Shown: positions 25,041-37,280, counted from the first letter of the stretch. The stretch: 64,000 bases of DNA from Pocillopora verrucosa (GCF_036669915.1 NC_089323.1:15998087-16062086), one strand, 5' to 3'. Notes: a model not told the origin generated them from the sequence alone. Translations and numbers: made by a program.

Positions 25041-28000
25041 ATGGAGACTGCATCGGCTGCTGAGAGGTACGTGTGATTGTAAAATCAACTTAGCGTCATT
25101 AACTGCTGGTCTAGAATGTATCATTTGGTCGATTACCAACTTATCTCTAACAACAGTTTTGTTAACGCTACAGTCATTAAAATCGATCGATGGCTGGCTG
25201 CAAAACTATTAATATGTTCGTTACGAAATCGCATCGATCGAGGACTTATAAACTTGGCTAATTAGTTCATAAATACAAGTCGGTATCCTGCGATTTCTCT
25301 CAGTTGGTGTTGCTATATTTTAAGTTGGCTGGTTCAATTTAGATTTAATGAAAACCCCGGAATTCTGACGGGTAGACGTCCATATTTTCGAGAAGATATT
25401 GAATTCATACAACTTACTTATCTGAAAAGGGTTTGATCACACTCACAGCCACTCTCTTTATCTTGCAGGAAGGCTAATGGATTTTGCAGGTAATATTTAT
25501 GGCTTTTTTTTTGTAAATGTCAATGATTTCTCTCTCCTCTATGAACTGTATTGAGAGTGTAACTCTAAACCCTTTTACACCTCAGTATCAGTTTGCATAC
25601 TCGCTGTAGTTTTTCTATACATTTCTAAAGGTGCTGACAAGGAGAATTTGTTTAACGATCTGGAGATTTTTTGTTGTTAATCATATCCCTTCATTCTTGT
25701 GGCCTTAATGTGTGATTGGGAGGTGATTCTTTTAATAGAAATATGATGCTAGTCACTCTTGGGAGTCGTGAAAATTTATTATTCAGTTGCTGTGAAATAT
25801 AATTGATAGGTAAAAGTTCCTCACCCAGATTTTTGCCTAGTGGGAACGGCATTGAATTTAAGGTTTTAAAACATTCAAGTTTTTGATCATGGTTACAAAT
25901 TGCTTAATTGTTTGGCTGAACTATCATAAGAAATGGAACAATGTTTACAAATGAGTTTCAAATATCTTGATAACCCAATCTATCAGCCTTTTGATGCAAT
26001 CTTCTTATCAGTTAATTCTCCTCCCCCCCCTACCCCTTGTAAATTTCATTGACTGTTGTTTCCCTAGTCCTTCCATAGTCTTTTCAATTTTGTTTCTTCA
26101 GATGTTGAATGGGAGTGGTTGATTATATTGAACTATTCATGTTTGCAAAGTGTGGTCTTTGATTCAAATTACTGGCCTTACTCTCAGGTCCCAATTTCTC
26201 GTCTTCCTACAAACTGTGGGATGAACTTGAAACTTATATCTCTGGTTCCAAATTATTTGTCAGATATTACATACGTGGAGAATGCAGGGAGGGTGATAAC
26301 TGCAGGTTTTCACATGACAGCAAAGATGTCCCTGTAAGTATTACATAGCTATTGGATCATTAATTATTATTCTGAATTTAATATCTGTTGTGCTTGATAA
26401 GTCAGATGCATGGACAAATTTAAACTGCTTGCACGCTCACAAGTGGAAGTTTGGTAGTGCCCCTTAGACAATAACCTTGCAGGAAAATTGTTGCTCTCAT
26501 CTATGAAATCAAGATTTACTGTGCACTATTTCCTCCTGCATTTTTTCTTTTATTTTTTATATAACAGCTACTTTTCATATGTTAAGGAAAAATAGACACT
26601 TCACTTAGAAAAATTATCCACATTGACCAAACTTACCATAATGTTTTCAATGTTTGACAGCAGGCTGAAAGACAGTCAGGCTTTCATATTAACCTTTCAA
26701 CCCCTAAGAGTGATTAACACCTAATTTCTCCTTACAATTTCAACCCTGAATGTTAAAAGAATTGAGGAAATGATCACCAACTAAAGAAGCTGTGGATTGT
26801 TTGGCAAATTCTCCTTGTTAGCACCTTCTGAAATTTATGGAGAACAGTATGGAGAAAATGAATACTGATGTTTGGGCATAAAGGGTTAGGTTATAATCTC
26901 CATAGAAAGTTGTTCCAATTTAAAGTCACACTTGGCTAATGGAATCATATGTGCTCCCAGGACCCTGCTGGAAAGTGAAGACAATCTTGGAAGCTTTTCC
27001 TAGAGTTCTAAGTTTTATTCTTTGGAGCTTTTCTAGCTTTCCTAGGTTTCTTTATCCGGAAGAAAATTAGATGCTGGTCACCCTTAGAGGTAAAGGGCTT
27101 AAGATGACCAAGGACAATGTGTGCTTGTACCCTGATTGCTACCCAGGGATTTTTCTTGTTATTATAACTTCCATCGTCTTTGAGCCAAAAAAGGCCTCCT
27201 TTCCAGTTATTTTTACAAGTAAAAGATTCAAAATGCTTTCTCTCTTGCAAGATATGCCACTATTACCAGGAAGGACGCTGCTTATTTGGAAAAAATTGTT
27301 GGTACAATCACCCTGATGAGCAACTTTTCATGTAAGTCAGTTTAAACTGAATGTCTAGATTTGAATGCATTGTTATTATCTCCTTTGACAGTTGAGTTTT
27401 GCAGGGAGATGCAGAGGCCTAAAAATTGGCAAATTGAACTCTGGGTTGTCAAGGGGGGAATTCAATGTTGTGCTCATTTTTTTTTTCTGTCTCCAAAGAA
27501 ATTAAGATAGTACCACCAAATTGGAGAAAGGTCAGGGAAGTTTTGTAGGGAGCATTGTTGATCATCATCTCATTAATGTATATTTAATTCTTTGTTTTAA
27601 GGCCTGCTGTTTATCCAGCCATAGCTGTTATTGGTGAGTGAAAGATAACATGTCTAGATTCACCCAAATTCAGAGACCCCTGAGAATTCAAATAACCCGA
27701 TTTCAGTGATGTCTTCAACGACCTTTGGCAACCGCACAACTTATTCCAAGGCCCTCTCTTCTTTCCACCCCTGGGGTTCCCGGAGTTGGGACAAATATAG
27801 ACCCCTGGGACGATCTGGGTAACCGCGTAGCTAAAGAAGCCTAGGAACGAGGAACCAAACTCTTAATTTTGTGCCAAAGAAATCGTTTCTCTTTTGCTCA
27901 GCTGTGCTTTGTACAGACCTGTAAGAAATTTCATCACCAACCTTTTACGTTTAAACTGACTTTCCAAAGCAAGTTGCATAAAAATTTCCTGCAACCGAAA

Positions 28001-31000
28001 ATTGTTACACGCTATAAACAATGACAAGGAATAACTGAAATTTGTGAATCAATATGGAAGGTGGAGAAAAACTGGAAATTTCGGAATGAAACACGTGGCA
28101 AGAAGTACTACTCACAACGTAACATATTGTTTCATGCAGGTTTCTTCGTAGATTGCGTTGTATCATCTTGTATACAGCATTTTAATCATTACAGAGTTGT
28201 TAGTTTAACTGAACGGTTCTCCCGTTAGAAATGGGTGCCGTTGAAGCAGGAGGCAACCTTAACCTGCTGTTGGCTGCTGCTGTCGCCGGGGTACAAACAG
28301 ATGATGATGACAGCAGCAGTGATGGTGACCATGGGCGTGACCCTTTGACATTAGACGATGCTATGGAACTGTGGAACAGACTTAGAAGGAGACAAGGTCA
28401 GGAACGCGATCAATCCTTTTCAGGGCTCGATTGCCGGGGCCGGAATAAGCCTTTCAAAGTGTTTCCATACGATAAACTGTACTAAACTCCTATTTTGTGT
28501 GGTTCTAACTGATGATCTATTGGAGGAGAGACGCGTAGATAATGTCACCATTAATTTATTATGTTAAACCAGACCGATGCGCTGCACGTGATTCCTTTTT
28601 GTGGTTATTAAGAAGTTATTAAATGACTTAACATGTCAATGTGTTATTGTAGGTCCCACTCCCCTCTCTTGCAAGTAAACTCGACCACAACCAGTTCTTA
28701 GTCAGTATCTTTATAACTGTTTTCAGCTCGTGAGCAATCAAATGAAGCCGAGCAAATAGAAGAAGACAGCGATGCATCAAGTAACGACTCCAACGCGTCT
28801 ATCTGCTTAGAGAAACACATCCACGAGTTCTTTCACGAAATCCGAAACCACGACTTGAGTTTATGGGACATTGAAACGGTGTATAAGCTCATCTCTAATC
28901 TAGCTGAACTGTCTATCAAAGAATTTGACGAGTATAACATCGCATTGAGCTTAATCTTGGGAGAAACTGTCCGTCATTGGCGCCCGTCTGCCAGTAATAC
29001 TGCAGAATTGTTCTTGAAGATATGTGAGAAGGACGGCGCAGATCTTTCCAGTTTAATTCTTACGCTGTGTAACGCGCCAGTTAGAGTCAAATTTCTGGAG
29101 ACCCACATAGCATGTATTTTGACGGTCGCGCAAAGGACTTTCACCAAGGAGTGGTCCGCAGAGGCGGTCGGGAAACTTCTTCAAGTTGTCGAAGACAATG
29201 GGTTTAATATTGATGCTACAGAGGTTTTTCATCGCATGGGAAAAGAACTAGGGGACCCTGAGTCATTAGGAAAGCTCGTTCGGGAATATCTCCTGGCAAC
29301 AGGCGATAAAGATTCTTTCAATTGTAGGTGTAAGACGGCTGAATGTGAATGTACAGTTACAGTGGACGAAGGACTTGCTTACATCGTTTTCGCAGGACTG
29401 GAGAGGAAGATGAATTGGGACGACGAAAAGAAATTAGCGTTCTTCAGGAGTGCCACAGATACGTTATGGGCGCCTGATGTTTTGAACGAATTAGGTAACT
29501 TTATTGACTTTGTATGTGACTTTAAGGTGGTTTTACTAGCTTGTCAGCAGCTCTTGGTTATTAGCGCTCCAGGACTCGCTTATCATACTTCACTTCACTC
29601 TAATGCTTGTTTCCTTTCGTTTCGCACTTTTGTTGGCGTTTGTTTTGGTTGGTGATCAAATGCTTTGGTTGGTGATCAAATGCTATGCTTTGACTTGCCC
29701 TTCGTCCGAAAACTGCTACTAAATATGGCCTCTTAAGGAGTGATGGAAATGTCTGATGTTTGCTGTGAATCGTTTGGGAGAATTTGCACATAGTGTTGTT
29801 TTCGAGTTGTTTCAATTCTTTGAAAGTCAGATATTTTGTCTTGAAGTAAAGAAATTCCCCACAAACATAAAAAAACGCAATTAAATTAAATTACATGCAG
29901 TTTTTCTAAAAATTTTAAATTCCATCTTCTATACAAGGTGAACTTTTCAGTATAAAGGATCCCATGAACGTTTGCCAACCTCGAGTAGACAAACGCCTCA
30001 ACTGGAATGCGAAGGAGTTTGTGAAGGCTGAAGAGCGCGCTGCTACAGAGAGACCGTACACGAAACCAAACAACCCAAGAAAATATCAGTGCAAAGGAGC
30101 AAGATGCTCAAACCAGCCCAAGAAAGGCTGCGAATTTGAAATGTGTGGACGGTGTTGTAAAAAGATCGCCGAGCCATGTTCTGTCCACGATGATGCGTTT
30201 AGTGTATTTGAGCCCCCAGTTTTTGAAAGGAATTTAAGCTTCTACATGATTGAACCCAAAGTTTTCTTCAGGTTTGTATCCAAAGGAGTTGGTTGTTCAT
30301 TTGAAAGCTCAAACCATATGCTGAACAATTCAGATAAAAACTTAAACCAATCACGACTTCCTCTGCATGTCACGTGGTGTATTTGTTTTCACGTTGTACT
30401 CTCATTGGTTCCCATTTTCTTCTTTGTTTTGATTGGCCATCGTGATTGTTACTTGGCTCTTGGTTTTACAACTTAGATCGAAATATTCTCCAACTTACAA
30501 CACAAGCATAGTAAGGGTAGCTAAAAAAATTATGGATCGCGTAGAGGTCCTGAAAGATTAGCAAGCACAACTTTTTAACGCACTGATTTCCTCTTCCAGC
30601 CTCATCCAACTACCTATGAGGCTCACAAATGATCGGCAGTATTATTTAATTTGATAATAATTTTTTTGCAATTGTGTGTCGAATATGTTTAGTTCTAGGG
30701 ATGACCTGGATGATATCAGCGGTATTCCTACACCATTCCGAAGTATTACATTCGGTTCGGAGTTTTCTGTGCGGGATGATGACGTCATAAAAGCCGTGGA
30801 CCTCTGCAAGGACAATTTAGTGGTACTAGAGCTTGGATCCTCAGACACAGGGACTGGCGTATGGTTGTCAGATGTGGCCGTGCACCACATTGCCAGCAAC
30901 TGTCCCAATCTGCGCAAACTCCGTTTGGAGTCCGTCACCGGTGCTACCGATGCCGCGGTCATTGACGTCATGTATAGGTGCCCGCTAATGGAAGAACTAG

Positions 31001-31257
31001 AAGTCAGTGGTCATGACCGCAGTTCGGGTTCCCTGACGGATGAATGTATCAAGCGTTTGTTTGACATGAGTGTGTTGCCAAACTTGAAGGGATTGATCAT
31101 CACTGATCAAATGCGCGTGCGCCATGATGTGGTGTATCGACTGCGCAGGCGTCGACCCAAGCTGAAAATCATCGCTGGCGACACTGACAGCGACAGCATG
31201 GCGCATTCTATGGTGCTTGGAATGATGGGGATGTGTTATGGGGACGGGCTATATTAA
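25041..31257 (+). CDS. Unrecognised protein: two CCCH zinc fingers, Cys/His cluster, leucine-rich C-terminus; 9 exons
   Basis: Exons: 25041-25066, 25469-25489, 26264-26333, 27252-27331, 27602-27633, 28229-28396, 28727-29494, 29938-30271, 30693-31257. All junctions are GT-AG and phases join into 687 aa. Residues 15-33 and 41-59 are two C-X7-C-X5-C-X3-H fingers (CRYYIRGECREGDNC, CHYYQEGRCLFGKNC) closest in style to makorins, a family whose fingers bind RNA. No RING finger follows. Next come a hydrophobic stretch, an acidic Asp/Ser linker (about 100-115 and 140-155), a mostly helical segment (about 165-385), a cluster of seven Cys and one His at 440-472, and an LRR-like tail (about 520-640, e.g. 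CPNLRKLRLES, LPNLKGLII). I do not recognise the whole protein. RNA binding is inferred from the fingers. The small exons 2 and 5 are the least certain; the model could also be two adjacent genes, though unbroken phase argues against that. A possible poly(A) signal is at 31836-31841. Confidence 0.78.
25567..25768 (+). repeat. ~200-bp AACCCTTT-type element, copy in intron 2 of the CCCH/LRR gene
   Basis: Starts AACCCTTTTACACCTCAGTA, contains TGCTGACAAGGAGAATTTGT, and ends GATGCTAGTCACTCTTGGGAG. It lies inside an intron, in the sense orientation. Confidence 0.65.
26691..26887 (-). repeat. ~200-bp AACCCTTT-type element, inverted copy in intron 3 of the CCCH/LRR gene
   Basis: Reads on this strand AACCTTTCAACCCCTAAGAG, AATTTCTCCTTACAATTTC, GAAATGATCACCAACTAAAG and ends GGGCATAAAGGGTTA, the reverse complement of the family order. 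Confidence 0.65.
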
Positions 31258-32463
31258 CAGCAGCGATGATATTCGTTTCCTCAGGGCGGGGGTGTTGATG
31301 CAATAGCTGCGTCCACGGATGAACAGAACGAGATTTCTTAGTAAATCAAGTTTTTGTCAAGGTCTTGAATCAGAGATCCGAAAAAGTGAAAGTTATCTCC
31401 AAATGCTTTGTTTTAGTTGAAAAGCCCTGGCTTAATGCAAGCCAGTGAGATGCATCATTGTGTGACGTTTTTTTTTAGTGTAATCAGTGTTGTTTACCAT
31501 GAGTTATGATTTTGAGAATTATGTTGTTGGAGTGACAAAATGATATTAGTAATTGAATGGAAAGAAAACTTCAGAATTAGTGTTTATCATACTGAACCTG
31601 TAAATTATGATCAACAAATACTGGATATGTAGTAAGAGTTCAAATAATTATAAATTTATTATTTAATTAGTATATTTGATATTATATTAGAGTGGCTTAG
31701 ATTAATACTAGGGCTCAATTTAAGTACAATAAGTGTGATTTTGTCATGGAGAACTTGAAAGGACATCCACGTTAGGAATTTTCTCTCCAAAGTATTTCAA
31801 TCGTGTTATATGTTTGTGTTCTGGCTGGCCCAGACAATAAAATGACCGCTGTAACCCTTTACTCATCAGTATGTATATTCTCCATACTGTTCTCTATACA
31901 CTCCTAAGGTCTTGGCAAGGAGAATTTGCTTAATAATCAAGAGCTTCTTTTATTGGTGATCATTTCCTTTATTTTTGTGACCTTGATGGTTAATTCAGGG
32001 ATGATATTGTAAGGAGAAATTGGATGCTAGTCACTCTTAGGTGTCAAAAGGTTTAAAGATACTTATGCCTATTGAGGAGTCCTGAGCATATAACAAAGCA
32101 CCTTGTTACTTCCTGTGTGACCTATACCACAAATGCAAATGTCAAATGCACTCGTTCCCCTTTGTCATCCTTTAAACTTAGAAAATAAATCAATTGAAGG
32201 ATTTACAACAAAGCCTTAAAAATTATGTTGAAAGTTTTACGTAACCAGTTTGCTTATGTAGGGGCCAGCACATATTGTCTCAGATCTGAGAGAATTTACA
32301 CCTTTGATTGTTAATGTTCGCAGATAAAAGGTCATAACCATTTTTACCTGTTCCACATATTTTTCACAGTTTGCTTGCATTATTATCATCAAAACGGTGC
32401 CCTGCAGGTATTATAGGCGTTAAGAATCTAGAGTCTCTTTCTTAGTTGGAAACTGGGATAGTT
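31258..32463. other. 3' flank of the CCCH/LRR gene
   Basis: Probable 3' untranslated region with AATAAA at 31836-31841, followed at once by a copy of the ~200-bp repeat and then unremarkable AT-rich sequence up to the transposon end at 32464. No gene seen. Confidence 0.5.
31852..32053 (+). repeat. ~200-bp AACCCTTT-type element
   Basis: Starts TAACCCTTTACTCATCAGTA, contains TATATTCTCCATACTGTTCT and ATTGGTGATCATTTCC, and ends GATGCTAGTCACTCTTAGGTG then AAAAGGTTT. It begins about 10 bases after a likely poly(A) signal. Confidence 0.7.
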
Positions 32464-35400
32464 GATCAGTAGCACGATCCAGGGTGGCAAAGCATGTTTA
32501 CGAAAACCATATTGAGCAAAAAAATATATATTTCAAACAAAACACTTTAAAACTTATATATCCTGTTAGATATAGTTAACCTCTTTGTATTAAACCAAAA
32601 ATCGTGGTAATAGAGGAAGAATTTATTTTTTTATGGATTTTAGTATTCAGAAAAGTGAGGCGAATTCTTATGTAACGCGTAACATAATCTGACAAAGCAT
32701 CAAACATATTCAAAAATTTCTTACTTAAAAATTTAAAATTTCAAAATAATTTTGACTTAGAAATACACTAGAAACATAGACTTTTCAATAAAATGGTTAA
32801 AATTGGAACACTGAATTGTAATATTCGCGCTACGAAACAATTTTCTCGGCGACCGAACATGTAACGCTGTTTATACAATATTGTACTATACTTCATAGTC
32901 ACCAAGATTTTGTCGCAAAAAAAGCTCAAATCAGTTTAAAAAAATACATACAATAATTCTCAGATGATTTATTTTCTGTATACAAATTTTTATTCCATTT
33001 AATTCAAAGACAGCGTAAAAAATCCAAAAAGTCTGAATCGCGAACACATAAAATGCATAGAAAATTTACCTTAAAATTATTTATCCTCATCTCCAAAAAG
33101 GTCTGTGATAGCCGCGCTTAAAATGAAATTGCTCTTCAACTAGCAGATCTGTCATTCTCAAATTCTAAACTTTCTATCGGTACCAAATGTTCACGAATCT
33201 AACTCAATTTAACATCTAAATTTATGTCTTTTTTGAATCGCGAACATATTCGATCTTGGAACAGTATTGTTTGCATTGGTGTATCAGTTTACACGCGCAA
33301 AATAGTGGCAGTTTTAGAAATCTTCGCATCTAAACTTCGCTTCTTCCTCGCTTACAACAACCTTGTACATTACATCTAGAGGGGGTATACAACAATTAAT
33401 TGATATACACCCATGAACAAACGATCGTTTGAGACTGGAAATTACTAGAGAACGTGACTTCCCTAGCGTGACTTCTTCCGTCGAGAATTTACACGCTTCG
33501 CTTGCGAAATATTCAATGGAAAACAAAAAATATTCTGCTGATCAATGGAGAAAAGAAAAAGAAGAAAAAAAGCTTAAACAACAAAGGGAATACTATGAAA
33601 GAAACAAAGAAGTTCTTGCACAAAAAGCAAGAGAAAGAATGCGCTTGCTTCGAAGCAAGAAAAAAAACGCGACAGTCGCCGCAGTGAAAACACGCACATC
33701 TGCACAAAAGGCTGATGACAAAAGAGCCAACCGTGAGCGGAATGCTGCATCAGCTACCAAGAAGAAGGTTTTGAAGCAAAGAGAAAAAGAGAGGGAAGAG
33801 AAAAAGCGACAGCAAACTCGAGAAAGGGTTCGAAAACTTCGTCAGAATAGAAAAGAGTCATCATTTGCGCAACCGAAACCTGAAGTCAACATCACCACAC
33901 CAGCTTTTAGTTCAAGGATGGCAAAAAAACGTGCAAAGGACAAGGTGTCCCCTGCCTTACCTCAAACCCCCGCAAAAAAGGCTGAAATTCTTCAAAACCT
34001 TGCAAGTACTCCTCGCACAAGGAAGATTCTTGAAAAAAAGAAGTTCGTGAGACCAGTTGAGGAGCAACAAAATATCGAAGCAATGGAGTGTTTAATAGAA
34101 GATTTGGCAGAAGGATTGTCCAAAGTCAAAAAAGCTAAGTCGACTGATGAAAGAGCAGCTTATAACTGTACGCGCTCTTTGGCTTTTGGATCTTCTGTCA
34201 AAAAAAACAAGCACCAAACACGGATTGCCAAGATGATGGGAGTAAAAAGAAGCCAGGTGTCCAAAGCTATCAAACATAGAGAAAGAGTTTTGAAGGGTGA
34301 TGAGGCCTGCTGGTTGAGCACAAAAAGAAATGTCAGGTGTGACGCGATTAAAGAAGAAGATAAGCGTGTTATCTACGATTTTTGGACCCTACAAGCAAGT
34401 CGACCCACTGGATCCAAAAGAGACAAGATGCGGCAACGAATTGGCAAAAAGGAGTATGTGGAGCACGCAAAGCATATCCTTGAAAAGACTCAAACAGAGT
34501 GTTTCAAAGAATTCCAGGAGCTACATCCCGACATAAAAGTGAAACAACGAAGATTTGAGCAGTTGAAGCCTTTCTTTGTTACTGGAGCTAGAGAGAGAGA
34601 TAGACAATCTTGCTTGTGTAGGAAGCATGTAGAATGCAAAATTGTATTTGATTCTTGCATGAAATATCGAAAATCCATACAAAATAATGAAGTTCAAGCC
34701 TTTAATTTTCTCACTGAAGCTGTGGAATCCACATTGTGTGAAAAGCCAGAAGACTCCAGCTATTCCTCTCTAGACTGCCTGACAAGGAGCTGTGACAAGT
34801 GTGGGGTGAAGAACTTCAAGACAGCAGCTGAAGAAATGTCTGAAACTGAAGTCAAGTGGAAACGATATGAATACATAACGTACAAAGATAACAATGGCGA
34901 GGAAAAAAGGAAAATCCACTTGGTCCAAAAAGAAACTCCTGTCAAAGAGATGTTTGACTATTTCCAGCAACTCCTGAAAGATTATCCCTACCATTCATTT
35001 ATGGCCAAATGGCAAAAAGAACAGTTTGATCATTTAATGACAAACCTGCCTCTCAACCATATCATCTGTGTGCATGATTTTTCTGAGAATTACACTTGCA
35101 GATCACAAGATGAAATTCAATCAGAGTATTTCGATCCTGTGAAAGTCAGCATTCATGTGTCAATTGTCTATCGCCATGCTGATATTGACATTGATGGCAA
35201 AGCAAGTACAGAACAAGACCCTGTCCTCATCAAAGAGCACATCTTTGCCCTTTCAGAAGACAACACTCAAGACTACCATTTTGTACACCACACCCAAGGC
35301 CTAATACTGACGTACCTTAGGAATGAGGTCAAAGTGAAAGTAGACAAAGTTCATGAATTCACTGATGGGTGTGCTGGACAATACAAATCTAAGCACACTT

Positions 35401-36558
35401 TTGGTGATTTGTCATGTTCTTTGTCTGACTTTGGGTGTCAGGTGGACCGGCATTTCTTTGAAACCTCTCATGCAAAAGGAGAGCAAGATGCAGCAGGTGC
35501 TAATGTCAAACAACGTGCTACTCTTGCTGTGATTCGAAGAGAAGCATCCATCAAGTCTGCAAAGGAGCTCTATGAGTATCTGAAGGACAAGTTCTCTTTG
35601 CCATCTTCAACCAACAGCAAAACCACCTTAAACAAGAGAGTATACTTCTACATTCCACTAAATGGAGAAGGAGCTGTTGACAGAAACAGAATTGGCCGCA
35701 CTTTTAAAGAGCTAAAAGGGATTAGAAAAATCCACTCTGTAAAAACAACTTCTCAGCAATGTAAGGTGAAGACAAGGCTAAGAAGCTGTATGTGCATTGG
35801 TTGTTTAACTGACATGGACTGTGAAAATGAGGAGTATGTTGATAAGTGGAGAGAGGTTGAGATGTCAAGAGAAGGAGATGTTGCAGTCACAAGGCAGAAT
35901 CAAGACTCAGTCAATGTCAGTAAAACAGTCAATGCACTCACTGATCTTGTTGAAGAAGGAAGTACTGTCGCCATTGCAGCAGCTGATGACGCCATATATG
36001 ATTACTACCTCTTCAAAGTTACAAGCAGTGGTGCCATAATTTTGGGTGAAGATGAAGTTGATGACTATAGTGCTGCTTATCAGAAAGGTTCCTTTGTCTT
36101 CAAGGGTAACTTTTTCCTAAGGGACAATATTATAGACATGACCTACAAGCTTGACAATAAACAAGCTATTGTGTATGCAAACACTGTCAGGACTATCTGT
36201 GGAGAACTCAAGAAATTAAATAGGCGTAGAAATGTATTATTCCAGCTTTTACCCAACCAGCATGAGGAAATTATGTCTTCTTTTTAGTTATGTAAATAAA
36301 ACTGTGTTATTTCTAAACAGAATCGTGAATTTAAGCCTGCAAATGTGTAAATAGAATATATGACCACGCCTGCTATGCATTCTGGGTATTAAGTAATGAG
36401 GATAATTTAACAGATAACATCAAATATTTTCTCAAAAAGTAGTTCTTACAATAAAAGTTTATGAATAATCTATGTTTTGATGATTTTTTGGTAATTTTAT
36501 GAAGTTGCTAGTTTTTCCCTAATGTTACGCATTTGTACCCCTGGATCTTGCAACTGAT
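32464..36558 (+). mobile_element. DNA transposon, 4095 bp, with terminal inverted repeats
   Basis: The left end (32464-32491) begins GATCAGTAGCACGATCCAGG. The right end (36531-36558), read on the minus strand, begins GATCAGTTGCAAGATCCAGG. The two 28-base ends agree at 23 positions. Both are flanked by AGTT (32460-32463 and 36559-36562), a candidate 4-bp target duplication. The ends enclose one long intact open frame resembling a transposase. The subterminal regions (32690-32710 and 36520-36530) share TAACGCGTAACAT-like words. The intact frame suggests a young copy. I cannot assign a superfamily with confidence. Confidence 0.7.
33429..36287 (+). CDS. Transposase-like protein, intact single-exon 952-aa ORF
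   Basis: The N-terminal 160 residues are very basic and likely coiled-coil/DNA-binding (many Lys, Arg, Glu). Residues about 262-285 (TRIAKMMGVKRSQVSKAIKH) read as a helix-turn-helix. Cys pairs at about 395-403 (CLCRKHVEC) and 450-458 (CLTRSCDKC) may bind zinc. Three acidic blocks are spaced as in an RNase-H-like DDE/D core: CVHDFSENY (D550), EFTDGCAGQYKS (D646) and SHAKGEQDAAGANVK (E685/D687). Related proteins are common as unnamed predictions in cnidarian and arthropod genomes. The C-terminus (about 840-930) has an SH3/BAH-like strand pattern. A second in-frame Met at 33516 (MENKKYS) is an equally good start. AATAAA occurs at 36295-36300 and 36450-36455. Domestication is possible, but TIRs and flanking duplication favour an active-type element. 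Confidence 0.8.
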   Translation: MRLEITRERDFPSVTSSVENLHASLAKYSMENKKYSADQWRKEKEEKKLKQQREYYERNKEVLAQKARERMRLLRSKKKNATVAAVKTRTSAQKADDKRANRERNAASATKKKVLKQREKEREEKKRQQTRERVRKLRQNRKESSFAQPKPEVNITTPAFSSRMAKKRAKDKVSPALPQTPAKKAEILQNLASTPRTRKILEKKKFVRPVEEQQNIEAMECLIEDLAEGLSKVKKAKSTDERAAYNCTRSLAFGSSVKKNKHQTRIAKMMGVKRSQVSKAIKHRERVLKGDEACWLSTKRNVRCDAIKEEDKRVIYDFWTLQASRPTGSKRDKMRQRIGKKEYVEHAKHILEKTQTECFKEFQELHPDIKVKQRRFEQLKPFFVTGARERDRQSCLCRKHVECKIVFDSCMKYRKSIQNNEVQAFNFLTEAVESTLCEKPEDSSYSSLDCLTRSCDKCGVKNFKTAAEEMSETEVKWKRYEYITYKDNNGEEKRKIHLVQKETPVKEMFDYFQQLLKDYPYHSFMAKWQKEQFDHLMTNLPLNHIICVHDFSENYTCRSQDEIQSEYFDPVKVSIHVSIVYRHADIDIDGKASTEQDPVLIKEHIFALSEDNTQDYHFVHHTQGLILTYLRNEVKVKVDKVHEFTDGCAGQYKSKHTFGDLSCSLSDFGCQVDRHFFETSHAKGEQDAAGANVKQRATLAVIRREASIKSAKELYEYLKDKFSLPSSTNSKTTLNKRVYFYIPLNGEGAVDRNRIGRTFKELKGIRKIHSVKTTSQQCKVKTRLRSCMCIGCLTDMDCENEEYVDKWREVEMSREGDVAVTRQNQDSVNVSKTVNALTDLVEEGSTVAIAAADDAIYDYYLFKVTSSGAIILGEDEVDDYSAAYQKGSFVFKGNFFLRDNIIDMTYKLDNKQAIVYANTVRTICGELKKLNRRRNVLFQLLPNQHEEIMSSF

Positions 36559-37280
36559 CAGTTATGAAATATGGCCGGTACTTTTAGAAAAATTCCACGC
36601 AGGGAGGGGTAGCCGGAGGTCCTTTTTGCAGAAGGGTACTTCACGACGTTTCTTTGCGGTTCAGTTCTTTCGGTTTTCTACCCTTCTTCCGTTAATGGCA
36701 CCTCGCAAGAAGTCTTTCAGAGGATGTAAATGTAATTATTTAAGGTGTCGTGCGATTTCTCCGCCATTACCGGATGGAGAATCACACCATTTGGCAAGTG
36801 CCTTTACTCTGTAAATTCCTTGCAATCCATGAGTTTTTCGTCAACTAAAGCCTTATCTGCTAACAACTTAATAAATCGCTCGATAAAAAAGCCACATTTT
36901 TCAATAAACTGTACATTTAATGTAGGCACTTCAATTTAAGGGGGTACTTTCCTCAAGATAACAACTTTCAAGGGTCATTACAAAGTGAAATCGAAATGGG
37001 TATTTTGAAAATAACTCTATGAATAAATTACACCGAAGTATTCGTAGAAAATTTAAATTGAAACTTATAGAAGCCGAACGAGTATTCAAGTAAGATGATC
37101 CTAAACTTTAAACAAATTTTTACTTACAACCATTGTAGCGAAGTTGTGTACATTCAAATTAACCTAACTTTATCGGGTTTTAAATGATATAAACGCTTCT
37201 ATTTTCTTTTGAATCTAACGATTCAATAAACAAAAAGTAAAGTTTCTTATCATTAAGTTAACGCTACCTTTTCCTTCGCT
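36559..37280. other. Spacer between the transposon and the Tctex1 gene
   Basis: About 720 bases of AT-rich sequence. A short open frame (36533-36814) begins inside the transposon end and has no recognisable domain. I see no RNA gene or other feature. Confidence 0.5.

Noticed and set aside
33502-34994. Several 60-75-codon frames on both strands inside the transposase gene
   Set aside because: They are shadows of the 952-aa frame, caused by Lys/Glu-rich codons.
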